Positions 36,661-49,140 are shown, counted from the stretch's first letter. The stretch is 64,000 nt of DNA from Stomorhina lunata (GCA_933228675.1 OW121743.1:94179998-94243997), one strand, 5' to 3'. Made by a program: numbers and translations. Notes: generated from the letters alone by a model not told the origin.

Positions 36661-38709
36661 ATTTGCATTTAAAACTAAATTATTTTTTTTTAAATCTTAC
36701 TCTTTCTCATACCCACTGTTCTTAGGGTATCCTTGACACAAACACACACAATACATTTACAAAATGAGATACATTTACAAGTAAAACATAAAACAATGAA
36801 CGTGCCTTCAAGAAATATTTAAATACTTAACAGTTTGACTTGATTATAATGTCACTGAAAATTTTCCAAAAATATTTTTCTTATGCCCTTTCCACGCATT
36901 CTGTTTTAGATTTTCTTTTTTGTGAATTTTCTATTTAACTTTTTAAAATTGTATTAGTGTTTGAGTGACTGTGTGTGTGTGTGTGATCCGTTTCCTAACA
37001 ATGAAGTAAATTTGTACGAATTTGAAGAAAAACATTTTCTTTTGTTTCATTGGTTTCTTGGAGTGTTAGAAAAAATAGCAACAAGTTTGTAAAGCTCTAC
37101 AATAGGCAAGGGTAGTAAGTCGTTAAATTTGAAACATTGAACTCAAGATTAATTTAATTGGAATAGAACTTAACTTAAAGATAAAATAAAGCTGATATAA
37201 ATTTATGATGTGTTACGGATATTAATATATTTAAAGAGTAATATAATTTTTATAAAAGCTATGTCAAAGATCCAGTAACCTTAGAACTTGAACCTGTTTT
37301 CAATAAGATTAAAATTCTCCACCCGTTTTTCACTTTTTATATTGTTTAGTCTGTCTATTGGTCCGTTATCCCACTATATGTCCTTATACATATTTTTACG
37401 ATCGATCATTTGTTTGAGCTTGCACCTCTTCATCATAGGGCATTATATAACCGGTTTTGACTGATTATACTTTCTCAAATATTTTTTTTCCACTCAAGTG
37501 TTAAAGAATTTCTTGTTAAAATAACAGCGGCGTAAGATTCGGACAGACGTTGAAAACTTTTTTCATTAAAATATTTTAATTTGTTTGTATTGTCTTGAGC
37601 TGTTCTACGGATTTTAAAACTGATGATGTTGACGATGGGAATGAAGACATGCCATGATGGTAACCACTAACTCCATTATCATTATAATCATCTTCATTAC
37701 CGTGGCAGCCATTTCACACCAAAAAGAAAACCCACACAACCTCAAGCATAATCACGCTATTGATGATGATGAAGATGGTAATGGTAATGGTGATGATGCT
37801 TGAGACTGTAAAACTCCGCTAAAGAAAAATGTTGATGGTGACGAGTGCGATTGTGACAATGATTAGACGAGGTTGTTGTATTTTTTATGTATTTACGCCC
37901 TGTGGGTAAAAACGAATTTCATCTTATTGTTTTATGGCAAATCCTTGTCAAATAGTAAATGTAACGTTAAATTGTTTTTCCCCACTTAAAGTTGGTTATT
38001 GTCGTTGTCGACGTCGTTTTACACTTCATTTATGTTCGCGATTTTAAATGGTTTTTGCCAAACAAAAAGTATTATTTAGTAAATTATGGCTTTCCTTGGA
38101 TCTTTTCTTTTGAGTTATTCTAAAAGATTAGGTTTTTGGGTGGGATAGTTTTGAAATAAATTTCATTTACGATTATTACCAAAACAAACCACAAAACGAA
38201 AGCTGCTGACAACATTTCAAAATGGAAATATAAACTGAAATTATTTTGAGAAAGTTTTTAACTCGTAATTACAATTTCATTTTAATTCATTTATTTGAAA
38301 TAATTTCTTCAAATTATTGTTAAGTTGGTCATCAGGAATTTACAATTTAAATTGACTTAGGAAAATTTGTTTGTTATTTCCGTTTAATGGCGGTCTTTAA
38401 CATAAAATTTGCTGCAATAGTAACTTCTGTTCGCTAACAAAATTGAAATTGAAATTTTTTGCAAAATTCTGGCAAAACTATTGTGATTGTCTAAATGGAA
38501 AGTTTTTTGTGTTGTTTAGACATCATCATAATCCGCATTATTGTCAACTATGTGCCAGCACCAGTTGGTTTTGCAAAGTTTGTTTATTTTTATTAAGTCA
38601 AAAAGTAAAATATTAAAATTCTTTTGGAAATTTCATATAAATGAAGTGAAAATTGGGAATTAAGTGACAAAATACTAAAAAAATATATATTTAATCGCTT
38701 CTCTCAATT
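36661..38709. other. Non-coding spacer with GT and GAT microsatellites
   Basis: Contains a GT run at about 36,970-36,985 and GAT/GGT-rich trinucleotide clusters at about 37,620-37,870, most obviously 37,760-37,800. No open frame of interest crosses the trinucleotide cluster and no gene is supported. Confidence 0.6.
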
Positions 38710-38839
38710 ATTCCTATCAAAAAGAATAGGGGGTATATTGAGTTTGTCATTCCGTTTGTTTTTTTTCTTAATATTGGCTCAAAAACTAAAAGAGGTATAT
38801 ATTCCGAATAATTATAAATCTCTAAAACGATTGAGCGAT

Positions 38840-38879
38840 GTCTGTTTGTCTGTCTGTCTGTCGGTTTGTCTGTCTGTCG

Positions 38880-38965
<86 letters not shown>

Positions 38966-38982
38966 TGTCTGTCTGTCTGTTG
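38840..38982. repeat. TGTC/TCTG tetranucleotide microsatellite
   Basis: About 140 bases of TCTG repeats with a few TTTG and TCGG interruptions. It occupies the position where copy A of the dispersed repeat has only CCGTCTGTCAGTCTGTCTG, so it appears to have grown from that internal motif. Frames on both strands (polyCLSV and polyRQTD) are repeat translations. Confidence 0.95.
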
Positions 38983-39814
38983 AAAGCAAAGATATTCTTA
39001 ATTTCTTGGAAAATTTTAGTGTTGAAATCGTTTAGACCATAGGTCCCGTGTAACCTCATCTAGGCTAGTCGCTTGCTAAAAAAAGACATATTGTAACTGC
39101 TATGATGATAACATTAGGTATATAGAATTTTTATCTAAGCACTAGATAGCATATACAATTTCATCGAAATCGGTTTACATTTAACCATAGCTCCCATCCA
39201 AACACTTACGGAAACAGCCGAAATTACACCTTAAATACACTTAAATGTCAATAAATAAATGTCAATAAATGATAAATTGTAATAGCTCTGGCTACTAAAT
39301 TTAGCACAAGATAGTCTCGTGTAAATGCCAGCCAGTGTGCCAAATTTTGTTACAATCGGTCACTATTGGCCCATAGCTCCCATATAAAAAACTTACGGAA
39401 ACACAAAAATACAAAATGAAAAGGAGGTCTATGTATGTTTGTCTGTCTATCAGATAAAAGCGCGATAGCGCTTTAACAAAAAAAGCCAGAAGGACAAAAT
39501 TTAACAAATGTATTTTCGATATCTTGAAAAAGTTTTGTATTGAAAATGGGCGAAATTGGTTTACATGTAGTTAGAGCTCCCATATAACCCCGCCCAGGTA
39601 ATCACATTAATGATTGACTATATGTAGATTTCTCATAAAAACCACTGCCGGAAACCAAACAAATGTAACAAAGGCAGGCCTGTCAGATTTGCCGATTTTT
39701 GAGAATATATCGCACGTAAACTTAACTTAACATATATGGTTAAGAATGATATAACTACAGACTCAAAATTTGGAAACTGAATACTGAAAAGTAAAAAAAT
39801 TGTGCTATACATAT

Positions 39815-41035
39815 AAAAGTTTTTCTAAAGAAAAATGTTAAATATAAATTTTTTTTGGAAAAATTTTACATTTTAAATTGCTTCTGTAGAAAAATGTTCT
39901 AAGGAAATCTAAATTTTGTCAATAGAAAAAATTTAGATTTAAAATTTTTTCTGTAGTGAAATTTTTCATCTTAATTTTTATTATCAAAAATTTCCTTATA
40001 CCTATATATTTTTTTGTAAACAAGAATTTTTTATATAATTTTTTTTAAAAAATTAACTTTTTCGAATAGAAAAATTTTCTATATTGAATTTTTTTTTCCA
40101 TAGACAAATTTTTCATATAAAACTTTTTGTACCCTGCAGTAAATGCCGTCAGAGAAACAATACTGTTTTGCTATTGACAATGTCTCCAGTACTACTTGCC
40201 TATTTTGCCCCATCCAATGTTATCTACTATTGACATTTAACATTTAGAGTTCCTACGAAATCTACCAGTAGACATTACCACTATTTACTTTGTATTGACT
40301 TTGTAGTTCTTTTGGTCCAAATGGAGACATTGGGATCAAATCGGGGCCTACTGATATACATATATGTTGACACATTCGTTGACAATGTCACCAGATATAT
40401 ACTAGAATAGTTGTCTCTATATATTCACTATTTCAGTACTGAACTAAAATTGGGGACATTTGAATTGATGTTACACAAAGTGTTGACATGGAGACACATG
40501 ACCCCAGTTTTACTACAGGGTATAGATAAAACTTTCAATATATATATATTTTTGTATGGAAAAATTTACAATATAAGAATAGATTTTTTTGTTTTTGTAT
40601 AGAAAAATTTACAATAAAACATTTTTTGTATAGAGAAATTTTCAGTATGAACATTTTTCAACGAAAACTTGTGCTCTAACAAATTGATTTTTTGTATAGA
40701 GGAATATTTAGTAAACTTTTTTATATAGAAAAATTTTTTACATTAAATTTTTGCATAGAAATTTTTTCATATAAAATTTTTTGTATAGAAAAATGTTCAA
40801 TATAAAATTTTTCAATGAAAATTTGAGCTATAGAAAATTGATTTTTTGTATAGAAAAATATTAAATAATTTTTTTTGTATAGAAAAATTTTCTACATTAA
40901 ATTTTTTGGCGTGGAAAAATTTTCTATGTAAAATTTTTTGTATAGAGAAATTTTCGGTATGAAATTTGTTCTATAGAAAAATGTTCATTGAAAGTTTGTG
41001 CTATAGAAAAATTTTCAATGATAATTTTTTAATAT
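39815..41035. repeat. Degenerate minisatellite array split by a MITE-like element
   Basis: CTATAG-type units (ATAGAAAAATTTTC with TATAAAATTTTTTGT spacers) at about 39,815-40,129 and 40,523-41,035, very diverged. The GATTTTTTGTATAGA segment recurs 154 bases apart (40,686 and 40,840), indicating a small higher-order duplication. The array lies wholly inside dispersed repeat copy B. Confidence 0.75.
40130..40522. mobile_element. MITE-like element with CCCTG termini and TA target duplication
   Basis: A 393 bp segment of normal composition interrupts the minisatellite. It starts TACCCTGCAGTAAA (40,130) and ends TTTACTACAGGGTA (40,522). The ends are inverted repeats with one mismatch, flanked by or including TA. 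TTGACAATGTCTCCAG near 40,176 and TTGACAATGTCACCAG near 40,380 repeat internally. There is no transposase frame, so it is non-autonomous. A TA duplication would fit Tc1/mariner-type cut-and-paste, but the superfamily is not certain. Confidence 0.7.
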
Positions 41036-41810
41036 TCGGCTTTATTTATTATATATTTTTGACAATTCCGATCTTTTGGTGATTTCTGAAAATTTATTGC
41101 ATATAATGCCGAATTTTTTTTTGGAAAAATATGCCATTTTTTCACAAAAATGTTCTGGAAGCCCTGATGCTATTAAATCGAAAATCATGACAGCTATAGC
41201 CACAAGAATAAGCACACCAGTCAGTGTATACATTTTTGTGATAATCGGTCAACATTTGGCTATAATTATTATATATATAACACCCCCTTTTTATATCTAC
41301 AATCAAAAAGATTTTTAGGTACATATAGTATATTAATATTGTACCAATGAAATTGGATAGCTATCGATCAATGTCCAGACTTTATATACGGTAGATGCAT
41401 AAGGAACTCCTAACAAAATAATCGGACCTATTGTATCACTATCAACATGTTTATCCTAACTACAAATTAAGAGCAAAGAAAAGTATTAATGTTAAGCTGT
41501 ACCTAGTTATGAGACTTAATTTTGTGCAAAGTAAATACTAGGGAATCCACTTAGATACTTTCAAATGTTAAACTATAACGCTACTGCACTGAATTTAGTC
41601 AAAATGTTCTACCAACAATACAAACTAACGCAACAATTTTTTTTTTCGAATTTGGGCCACATTTTGTATAAGCTGCGACCTCTTAGATATATGAGATATG
41701 TTTCAAAATTTAACACATCTTAATGGTGAGTACATAAGATTCGGATTTGTTTTGTATTTAACTAAATTTATAAACATAAATGCATGTTACTCTACCTTAG
41801 TTTCAACAAG

Positions 41811-42011
41811 TGACAAATTAATTTGGGAACGCATGGGTTAATTTTTATTCAAATGTAACGAAATGCTTCTTTTAACGATTTTTTGAGTTTAAATATAGCA
41901 ATAAAAATTGTACGTATTAATTGCCATATTTAAACTCAAAAAATCGCTCAAAGAAGCCTTTTGTTACATTTGAATAAAAATTAACCCATGCGTTCCCAAA
42001 TAACTTTGTCA
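41811..42011. mobile_element. Foldback (long inverted repeat) MITE-like element
   Basis: Two arms of about 95 bases form a near-perfect inverted repeat: TGACAAATTAATTTGGGAAC from 41,811 pairs with GTTCCCAAATAACTTTGTCA ending at 42,011. Complementarity continues through CATGGGTTAATTTTTATTC, AAATGTAAC, GAGTTTAAATAT and GCAAT to a loop of roughly 10-15 bases near 41,905-41,917. Only a few mismatches and one or two small indels are visible. This is the strongest single hairpin in the window outside the arrays. No target duplication was identified, so mobility is inferred from structure only. Confidence 0.8.
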
Positions 42012-43480
42012 TTTTCTAGTACCTTTTTTGAAAAATTTGATATTTGAAAAATATTAACTTGGTAATAAAAGGGTTAATTGCATTAAATTTCAATAAAATT
42101 CTTAACATATATATCCATCCGTTAAAGCAATAATAGCTTCAGTTATGCTTAGAAAAAATGTTAAAAATATAACTGGCATATACAAATTTTGGCGTTAAGT
42201 CGGCACGCTTTCCCGTTATCCGATCTGAATGAAACTTTTTATTAGGATTATTGGGGTCAAATGTAAAAAAAAAAATTTGGAAGACTCTACTATACATGAA
42301 ACAATACAAATACATATTGGCTTGCTATATCTAAAAATCAGAATAAGAAAATTTCTCACAAGACATACATAACATATAAATACATGTACATATGTAAGTA
42401 TACATAACTAAAATAAGATGAGGTCAAAAAGAAAAGATATAGACAAAATGAAATCATATTTTTACTTTTTAGCCTTTAGCTATTCATATGTGTAACTATT
42501 TATACATTCATTCATTTATTCACTCAGCCATTCAAAGACTCAGGACCTCATCACAAGGCAAAAAACAAAAAAGAAAAGTCCAATATAAAACAATAGATGA
42601 AAAAATTTCGGAGAATAAAAAATAATATTATGCTGATGTTGGCATCTTTAAGTAAAATAATATAATTTCATTTCATTTATAATAAATGATTACTTATTCA
42701 TTTTCATATTTAGATTTATATGAATCTTCTGTACATCTGTGTTCGAAACGAACAAACATTTAAACTTTAGCATAAATAATTTAAATTTTGTGTTTTATTG
42801 TTTTAAAAATGATTTAGTTGTATTTTATTGTATTAAATATTTATATTTTATTTTATTCTGAACTTTTATCTATCTTTATGTTGATTTAGCTTTTTTCTTC
42901 CTTTTTAACATTCATTCATTAATATTTGCAATTTTTTTGTTTGATTGTTTGTGTGTAAGAGAGTTTGAAAGGATTTTTCTTGTTTTCTTGAATTTATTAT
43001 TTTGCAAAACCTGCAAAGAATTCTTTTTACCAACATATTTTATTATTTAAAAAGCAAATATTTTCTTTACTCTTTTAGTTTTTAAAATGTACATATTTTG
43101 GATTTTTTTCCTTCTATTTAGTTTTTGTTCTTCTCTATTTTATAGAACGGAACTTTATCCAGAGACACATAAATTTTATTCCAATTTTCCGGTAAAACTA
43201 ACATCCTATTTTACAAAAGTGTTTTTGGCTTTTAATGTTATTGAATTTGAAGTTGAAAAATGAAAATGTTGAAAATATTCTTTTTCTTTTTTTCGTTAGC
43301 AAAACTTTAAATAAGATATTCTTCCATAATGGCACAAAAGTTTTAAACAGTTTAAACAATTTGAATATGAAATTTTTTAAACATGATTTTTTCGTTGTTG
43401 TATTAAGGAAGGGAATTAGAAGGTTTTAAAAAAATGTAGGAATATCATAAAATTTTTAATACCGAAAATTTCTAAAATTA
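42012..43480. other. A/T-rich non-coding spacer
   Basis: Non-repetitive. A 64-codon frame at 43,235-43,429 is unrecognised. No gene supported. Confidence 0.6.
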
Positions 43481-43669
43481 TTTACAATTTTATGATCAAA
43501 TTTTTATTTCGAAAAAATCTCTTTGTGAAAACATTTATTGCCATAAGTTTCTTTTGGAAAACTTTAACTTCTTAATATTAGAATATAAAAATATTAAAAT
43601 ATTTCTATAGAAAAATATTTTAATCAAACATTTTTGTTTAGAAAAAGCATTTTTATCGAAAATGTTTCT

Positions 43670-43670
<1 letters not shown>
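43481..43670 (+). repeat. Left copy of sequence duplicated on the right of the transposon
   Basis: TACAATTTTATGATCAAA (43,481) and AACATTTATTGCCATAA plus TTTCTTTTGGAAAACTTTAA (43,529-43,576) match 45,171-45,233. The 70 bases at 43,601-43,670, which are CTATAG-type array sequence, match 46,031-46,100 with about five differences. The DNA on the two sides of the transposon and its TA tract is thus partly the same sequence. Confidence 0.8.
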
Positions 43671-43804
<134 letters not shown>

Positions 43805-43939
43805 ATGCATTTACTATTTTAGACAAAATTTATCCATAGTGCAAGAAATAATTTATTTTTTTATCAAGTTAGTTTCTATAGATATGTCAGATACTATTAT
43901 TTTTGAAATTATTTATTTTCAATAGTTATTTCAATCAAA

Positions 43940-44950
43940 ATGGACTGCGAAAAAAAAGTTCGTGAAAATATAATTAAAACTTTTCAAAAAAAACCGTCAT
44001 GGACTTTTAAAAAAATAGCTAAAAATTTGAAAGTTGACCCTCGAACGGTTTCTAATGCCATCAGACGGTATAAGGAAAACCTGAGCATTGAAAGAAAACC
44101 TGGATCAGGGAGGCAAAAAGGTCCTACAGATATTGGTAAGGCAAAAGAAGTCGAGCGACTCTTTCGAAGAGCGCCTAACACTTCTTTAAGAAAAGCAGCT
44201 CGTACGGTGAAATGTTCTACGAATTTTGCACATAGAGTCAAAGCCTATGCTGGACTGAAGACATACAAAGTCTAAAAGGTTCCAGATCGCAATGCTATAA
44301 AGAACTTAGAAGCAAAAAAACGAGCGAAAAAATTGATGTCTGTTTTTATAAAAAAATACACCTGTTGTGTGATGGATGATGAAACATACGTACTGGCAGA
44401 CTTTTCTCAACTTCCTGGTCAAGATTTTTATGTTGCTGATAAACGGGGCAATGTTCGGCAAGAGTTTCGCACAAAAAAACAAACAAAATTTCCTAAGAAG
44501 TTTCTCGTGTGGCAAGCTATTTGCAGTTGTGGCAAAAGAAGTAAAGTATTTGTGGCATCTGGCACCATAAGCACAGAAATTTATATAAAGGAGTGCCTAC
44601 AAAAACGGTTGTTACCCTTTTTAAGAGAGCACAGAGTGACTACATTTTTTTGGCCCGATTTGGCATCATGCCATTATGGAAAAAAGGCACTTGAGTGGTA
44701 CTCAAAGAATAATGTCATTTTTGTACCACGAGAGGCAAATCCACCTAACTCTCCAGAACTTCGGCCTGTGGAAAGGTATTGGGCTCTGGTAAAAAAGGAA
44801 TTGAAGAACACAGGAAAGATTTCCAAGAACATGTACGATTTTAAGCGCAGGTGGAACACATGCTCCAAAAAGGTATCAGAAGCAACTGTAAAATCTTTAA
44901 TGGGAGGGTTTCCGAAAAAAGTCGATAATTTTGCAAAACCCGAGTACTAA
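43940..44950 (+). pseudogene. DD37E Tc1/mariner transposase with one in-frame stop
   Basis: Transposase that would cut and paste its own element at TA sites in the nucleus. The frame runs from ATG at 43,940 to TAA at 44,948-44,950, with a single internal TAA at codon 112 (44,273-44,275) and no frameshift. Residues about 5-46 form a first helix-turn-helix, GSGR at 55-58 is a GRPR-like linker, and residues about 65-105 form a second helix-turn-helix. The catalytic domain follows, with the first Asp in VMDDETYV (D147, or D146), the second in FWPDLASCHYG (D240) and Glu in ELRPVERYW (E278). Exactly 37 residues separate D240 and E278, which matches the DD37E group first described in mosquitoes and not Tc1 DD34E or mariner DD34D. 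All catalytic residues are present; the stop falls between the DNA-binding and catalytic halves. Readthrough or a sequencing error cannot be excluded. Confidence 0.92.
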
Positions 44951-45061
44951 GTAAACATTTTAATGCTAAATGATTTTGTATAATATGTCATTATATTTGC
45001 GTATTTTGTAGAGTTTTTATATTAAAAGGTGTGATTTTTATTTAAGAAAATCCAACTACAA

Positions 45062-45081
45062 ATTTTATTTAGAGCACTCTT
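45062..45081 (-). repeat. Right terminal inverted repeat of the transposon
   Basis: Read on the minus strand: AAGAGTGCTCTAAATAAAAT. It is followed on the plus strand by TA at 45,082-45,083. Confidence 0.9.
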
Positions 45082-45122
45082 TATATATATATATATATGT
45101 TTCTGTATCTACAATTTGATGA

Positions 45123-45162
<40 letters not shown>

Positions 45163-45240
45163 TCTGTATCTACAATTTTATGACCAAAACATTTATTGGC
45201 ATAAATTTCTTTTGGAAAACTTTAACTTCTTTAAATTGGT
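45082..45240. repeat. TA repeats and right copy of the duplicated flank
   Basis: TA runs at about 45,082-45,107 and 45,127-45,159 are each followed by ATGTTTCTGTATCTACAATT, so this piece is itself tandemly duplicated with a period of about 58 bases. The segment 45,171-45,233 repeats the sequence found at 43,481-43,576 on the other side of the transposon. Confidence 0.8.
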
Positions 45241-45559
45241 ATATCCCAAAATTTAAAATGTATGTACTAAAAAAATGAGTATATCTACTTTCATAACAGT
45301 CAGGGTTGACTCATCAAGTCTTAAGTTTGTTTGAGAAAAAGCTGACAGAATTGAAATTGCTACAAACCTGATAGTACTATCAAGTTTACGAAAACTTTAA
45401 AAATCTTGTTGAAATTTGATGAATAAAATGTGAAAACTGATCAAAAAGAATATGAAAACAAAAAAACAAAACATTTGACACTATTTTCGATCGATCGTAC
45501 TATGAAGTTTACGAAATTTTTGAAAATTTGTATCAAATTTGAGCTAAAAAATTTGAAAA
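45241..45559. other. Short non-coding stretch
   Basis: Non-repetitive A/T-rich sequence between the duplicated flank and the next array. Nothing seen. Confidence 0.5.
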
Positions 45560-47810
45560 CAGATTATTTATAGAAAACTTTTTCTAAGGTTGTTTTTTTG
45601 TATACCAAGAAATTTTTTTTATCAAAAATTTATCTATAAAATTTTTTCAATAAAAATTTTGGTATAAAATTTTTTTAAAAAAAATTTTCAATAGAAAATT
45701 TTTTTATTCAAAAACTTGTTTCGATGTTTGGAGAGACCATCTCTTAAGGAAGAGTATCTCTAAATTAGGCAATAATATAGAATAGGCAATAATCCGAGGT
45801 ATTCGATCTATCTAAAAATATGGATACTCCTCCTCCTGAAGAGATGGCCTAACCAAATACCCAAACTCAACTAAATTTTTCTATAGAAAAATATCTTTTT
45901 AAAAAATTTATGTATAGAAAAATATTTTATTGAAAATTTTTCAATAGCAAAATACTTTTGTCGAAAATTTTTCTTTAGCCAAATATTTTAATCGAAAATT
46001 TTTCTATAGAAAAATATTTTTATCGAAAATATTTCTATAGAAAAATATTTTAATCAAACATTTTTCTTTAGAAAAAATATTTTTATTGAAAACGTTTCTA
46101 TAGAAAAATTTTTCTTTCGAAATTTTTTCTATATAACAATATTTTTTTTGAAAATTTTTCTATAGAAAAATATTTTTATCCAAAAATTTACAATACAAAA
46201 TTATTTTTATCGAAAATTTTTCTATGAAAAAATATTTTTATTGAAAAATTTTCTGAACATAAAATATTTTCTGCAAAAAAATATTTATATATATCGAAAT
46301 GTTTTCTATAGAAAAATATTTTTATTGAAAATTTTTATATAAAAAAATATTTTTATTAAAAATTTTTTGTAAAAAAATATTTTTTATCAACAATTATTAT
46401 ATCAAAAATGTTTCTACAGAAAATTTTCTATAGAAAAATATTTTTGACGAAAAATTTTTCTATAGAAAAATATTTTTTACAAAAAATATTTTTGTATATC
46501 GAAAATTTTTCTATACAAAAATAATTTTGTTGAAAGTTTTTCTGTAGAAAAATATTTCGATTAACAATTTTTCTATAGCAAAATATTTTTATTGAAAATT
46601 TGTTTGTAAAAAAATATTTTTTATCAACAATTTTTCTATAGAAAAATGTTTTTATCGAAAAATTTTCTTTAGAAAAATATTTTTATCGAAAAATTTTCTA
46701 TAGAAAAATATTTTTATAGAAAAATTTTCTAAAGAAAATTATTTTTGTTGAAAAATTTTCTTAAGAAAAATATTTTTTCGTAGCTTTTTCTATTGAAAAA
46801 TATTTCTGTTAAAAATTATTCTATAGAAAAATATTTGTATCGAACATTTCTCTATAGAATAATATTTTTATCGAAATATTTCCTACACTAAAATATGCCT
46901 ATCGAAAATTTTTCTATATATATATATTTTTATCTTAAATTTTTCAATATAAAAATATTTTTTTCGAAAAATTTTCCATATAAAAATATTTTTATTCAAA
47001 AATTTTTTATAGAAAAATACTTTTATCTAAAAATTTTCTGTAGCAAAATATTTCTGTAGAAAAAATTTTCTATAGAAAAATATATTTATCCAAAATTTTT
47101 CGATAGAAAAAGATTTTTATCGAAAAATGTTCTTAAGAAAAATATTTTTATCAACAAGTTTTCTTTAGAAAAATATTTTTTTAAAAAAATTTTCTTTAGA
47201 AAAATATTTTCATCAAAAAATATTTCTATAGAAAAATATTTTTATAGAAAAATTTTCTTTAGAAAAATGTTTTAGTAGAACAATTTTCTATAGAAACTTA
47301 TATTATATATATATTTATATTATATTTATCGAACAATTTTCTATAGAAAAATATTTTTTTCGAAAATTTTTCTATAGAAAATTATCTTTATCGAAAACTT
47401 AAAAAAAATATTTTTATCAAAAACTTTCTATAGAAAAATATTTTGATTGCAAATGTTTCTATCGAAACATATTTTTATCTAAAATTTTTCAATAGAAAGA
47501 TGTTTTTATCTGAAATTTTTCAATAGAAAAATGTTATTATCGAAAATTATTCTATAGAAAATTATTTTTGTAGAAAATTTGATTATAGACAAATATTTAT
47601 TTTTATTGAAAATTATATTATAGAAAAATATTTTGATCGAACATTTTTCTATAGATAAATATTTTTATCGATAAGTTTTGTATAGAAAAACATTTTTACC
47701 AAAAACTTTTGTAAAGAAAAATAATTTTATCGAAAATTTTTCTATAGAAAAATATTTTTATCTCAAAATTATTTATACAGAAAAATTTTTTGTTTTATAA
47801 ATATTGAGTA
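45560..47810 (+). repeat. 31 bp minisatellite array with ATATTTTTATCGAAA spacer
   Basis: Units near 31 bp: TTTTCTATAGAAAA followed by ATATTTTTATCGAAAA. It is moderately diverged throughout without a perfect core; good units occur near 46,000-46,030 and 47,740-47,765. It is interrupted by a foldback element at 45,717-45,871. Read on the minus strand the unit differs by one base from the plus-strand unit of the 52.6-53.7 kb array. Confidence 0.9.
45717..45871. mobile_element. Foldback MITE-like element inside the array
   Basis: The left arm has TTTGG..CCATCTCTTAAGGA..GAGTATC (45,727-45,758). The right arm read on the minus strand has TTTGG..CCATCTCTTCAGGA..GAGTATC (45,856-45,823). Imperfect pairing may extend outwards to about 45,717 and 45,871. 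The 60-base middle contains GGCAATAAT twice. A related right arm alone is present at 25,132-25,172. No transposase and no clear target duplication. Confidence 0.65.
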
Positions 47811-49140
47811 TTAAGACATTTTTTAGAGTTGAAAATTTGAGACAAAATAACAAATTTTTGCTAAGTTTTTATTAAAATAAATACCTACCTTAATTAATTT
47901 TGTACTGGAAATTAATCCAAACTTAAAAAAACACTATTTTTAAAATTTATATCAAAAATTGTATGCCAAAAAATTTTATTTCATTCAAATATTTCTAAAA
48001 CTTTAAATTACAACAATATTTTCGCACTTATATTTCATCATACAATTATATATCGTTGAAAATTATCGTGATTATCGTGATTAAAATATTGACAATAATC
48101 ATGATGATGACTTTGGTCATGATGGTTAACCAGCATCAATTTCTTATCTAAACGTTCTAAACGATACAACTTTTAAACAATTGCATTTGAACTATCCTCC
48201 TCCATATACATACATATACATTCATTTTGACGTTTAGTCATTCATTTATTCACTTAGACATTTCGACACTACCGACATTTTGTCAGATAGTCTCTTAGTC
48301 AAAATTCATAGAAGTCAAATAGATTTTGACTTCTAGCACCACAAACTGGTCTTGTTTTAAGTTCATCATCGTGATGTTGAGTCAGTAGCTGCTTGATGGT
48401 TTTAGATGACTGACTGGAAGGATGAATGGATAGATGATTGGGTAGGGTTGGGTTGTTTTTAAGTTGAGTTGCTTGTTTGGTTAAAAATAGTTTTCCAACT
48501 GATTGCTTTGCACATTATTTCAAAATATTCACACTCAAATACATTGACACTTGAATGCATATATACATTCACACACAAAATTGACATATACAATACAAAC
48601 AAATTTAGCAAAATTATTCTTCTAACAATTTTTTTAGCATTAGAGAGAATTTTTGTATGCATGTATGTGAGTGCGTGTTATGTGTGAGCTTTTTGTAAGT
48701 ATTTGTGCAGTTTAGAGGAAAATGTGCTATTAAGTTTAAATGTGGCAAAAGTTGTTAAGATAACAGAATGTCTATAAAATTGTTGCAAAAATATGAAGTT
48801 TTGCTTCTTTTTTTGCGATATTTATGAAAATTTCAAAGTTTTTCTGTATGTATTAGTTAAATACAAACGAAACAATATTTAGGCTAAATGAAAATTTGGG
48901 TTAGAAGTTATATTGAAAGCTCATTTGAAAAGTGTTTCAAAGTAATTTAATCAGCACAAGAATTTTGATGTGATTGTATTTTAAAATGACTAATTAAATT
49001 TGCATTAGGTTCATTAATGTTATATGAGATAGAAAAATGTAGCAGAAAATAATAACGAGCCAAAGAAAATGTTTATGATAATATTTTATTATATTATATT
49101 TTATATATAATATATTATATTTTATATATAATATATTTTA
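47811..49140. other. Non-coding spacer ending in a 21 bp palindromic duplication
   Basis: Mostly non-repetitive. At 49,093-49,134 a 21-base A/T word, itself nearly self-complementary (ATATTATAT..ATATAATAT), occurs twice perfectly in tandem immediately before the next array. Overlapping frames at 48,459-48,687 are unrecognised. Confidence 0.6.

Larger units (their letters stand above)
38710..41745 (-). mobile_element. Dispersed repeat family, copy B, with nested insertions
   Basis: The plus strand shows the same ordered landmarks as copy A: GGGGGTATATTGAGTTTGTC, ACGATTGAGCGATGTC, CCCGCCCAGGTAATCACATT and, at the far end, GATATATGAGATATGTTTC, AACACATCTTAATGGTGAGT and ATAAGATTCGG, after which homology stops. 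Copy B is about 2.2 kb longer than copy A. The extra length comes from a TGTC microsatellite (38,840-38,982), internal repeats of the ATCGGTCA..CCATAGCTCCCATATAA type, a minisatellite (39,815-41,035) and a MITE-like element. A 7 bp perfect stem with a 4-base loop, AAAGCGC-GATA-GCGCTTT, lies at 39,457-39,474. No coding region seen. Confidence 0.65.

Noticed and set aside
38691..39059. 122-codon minus-strand and 81-codon plus-strand frames over the TCTG tract
   Set aside because: Translations of a tetranucleotide repeat (polyRQTD, polyCLSV), an artefact of the microsatellite.
43984..44868. Minus-strand frames at 43,984-44,241, 44,306-44,515 and 44,674-44,868
   Set aside because: Antisense shadows of the transposase, which has the helix-turn-helix and catalytic motifs on the plus strand.
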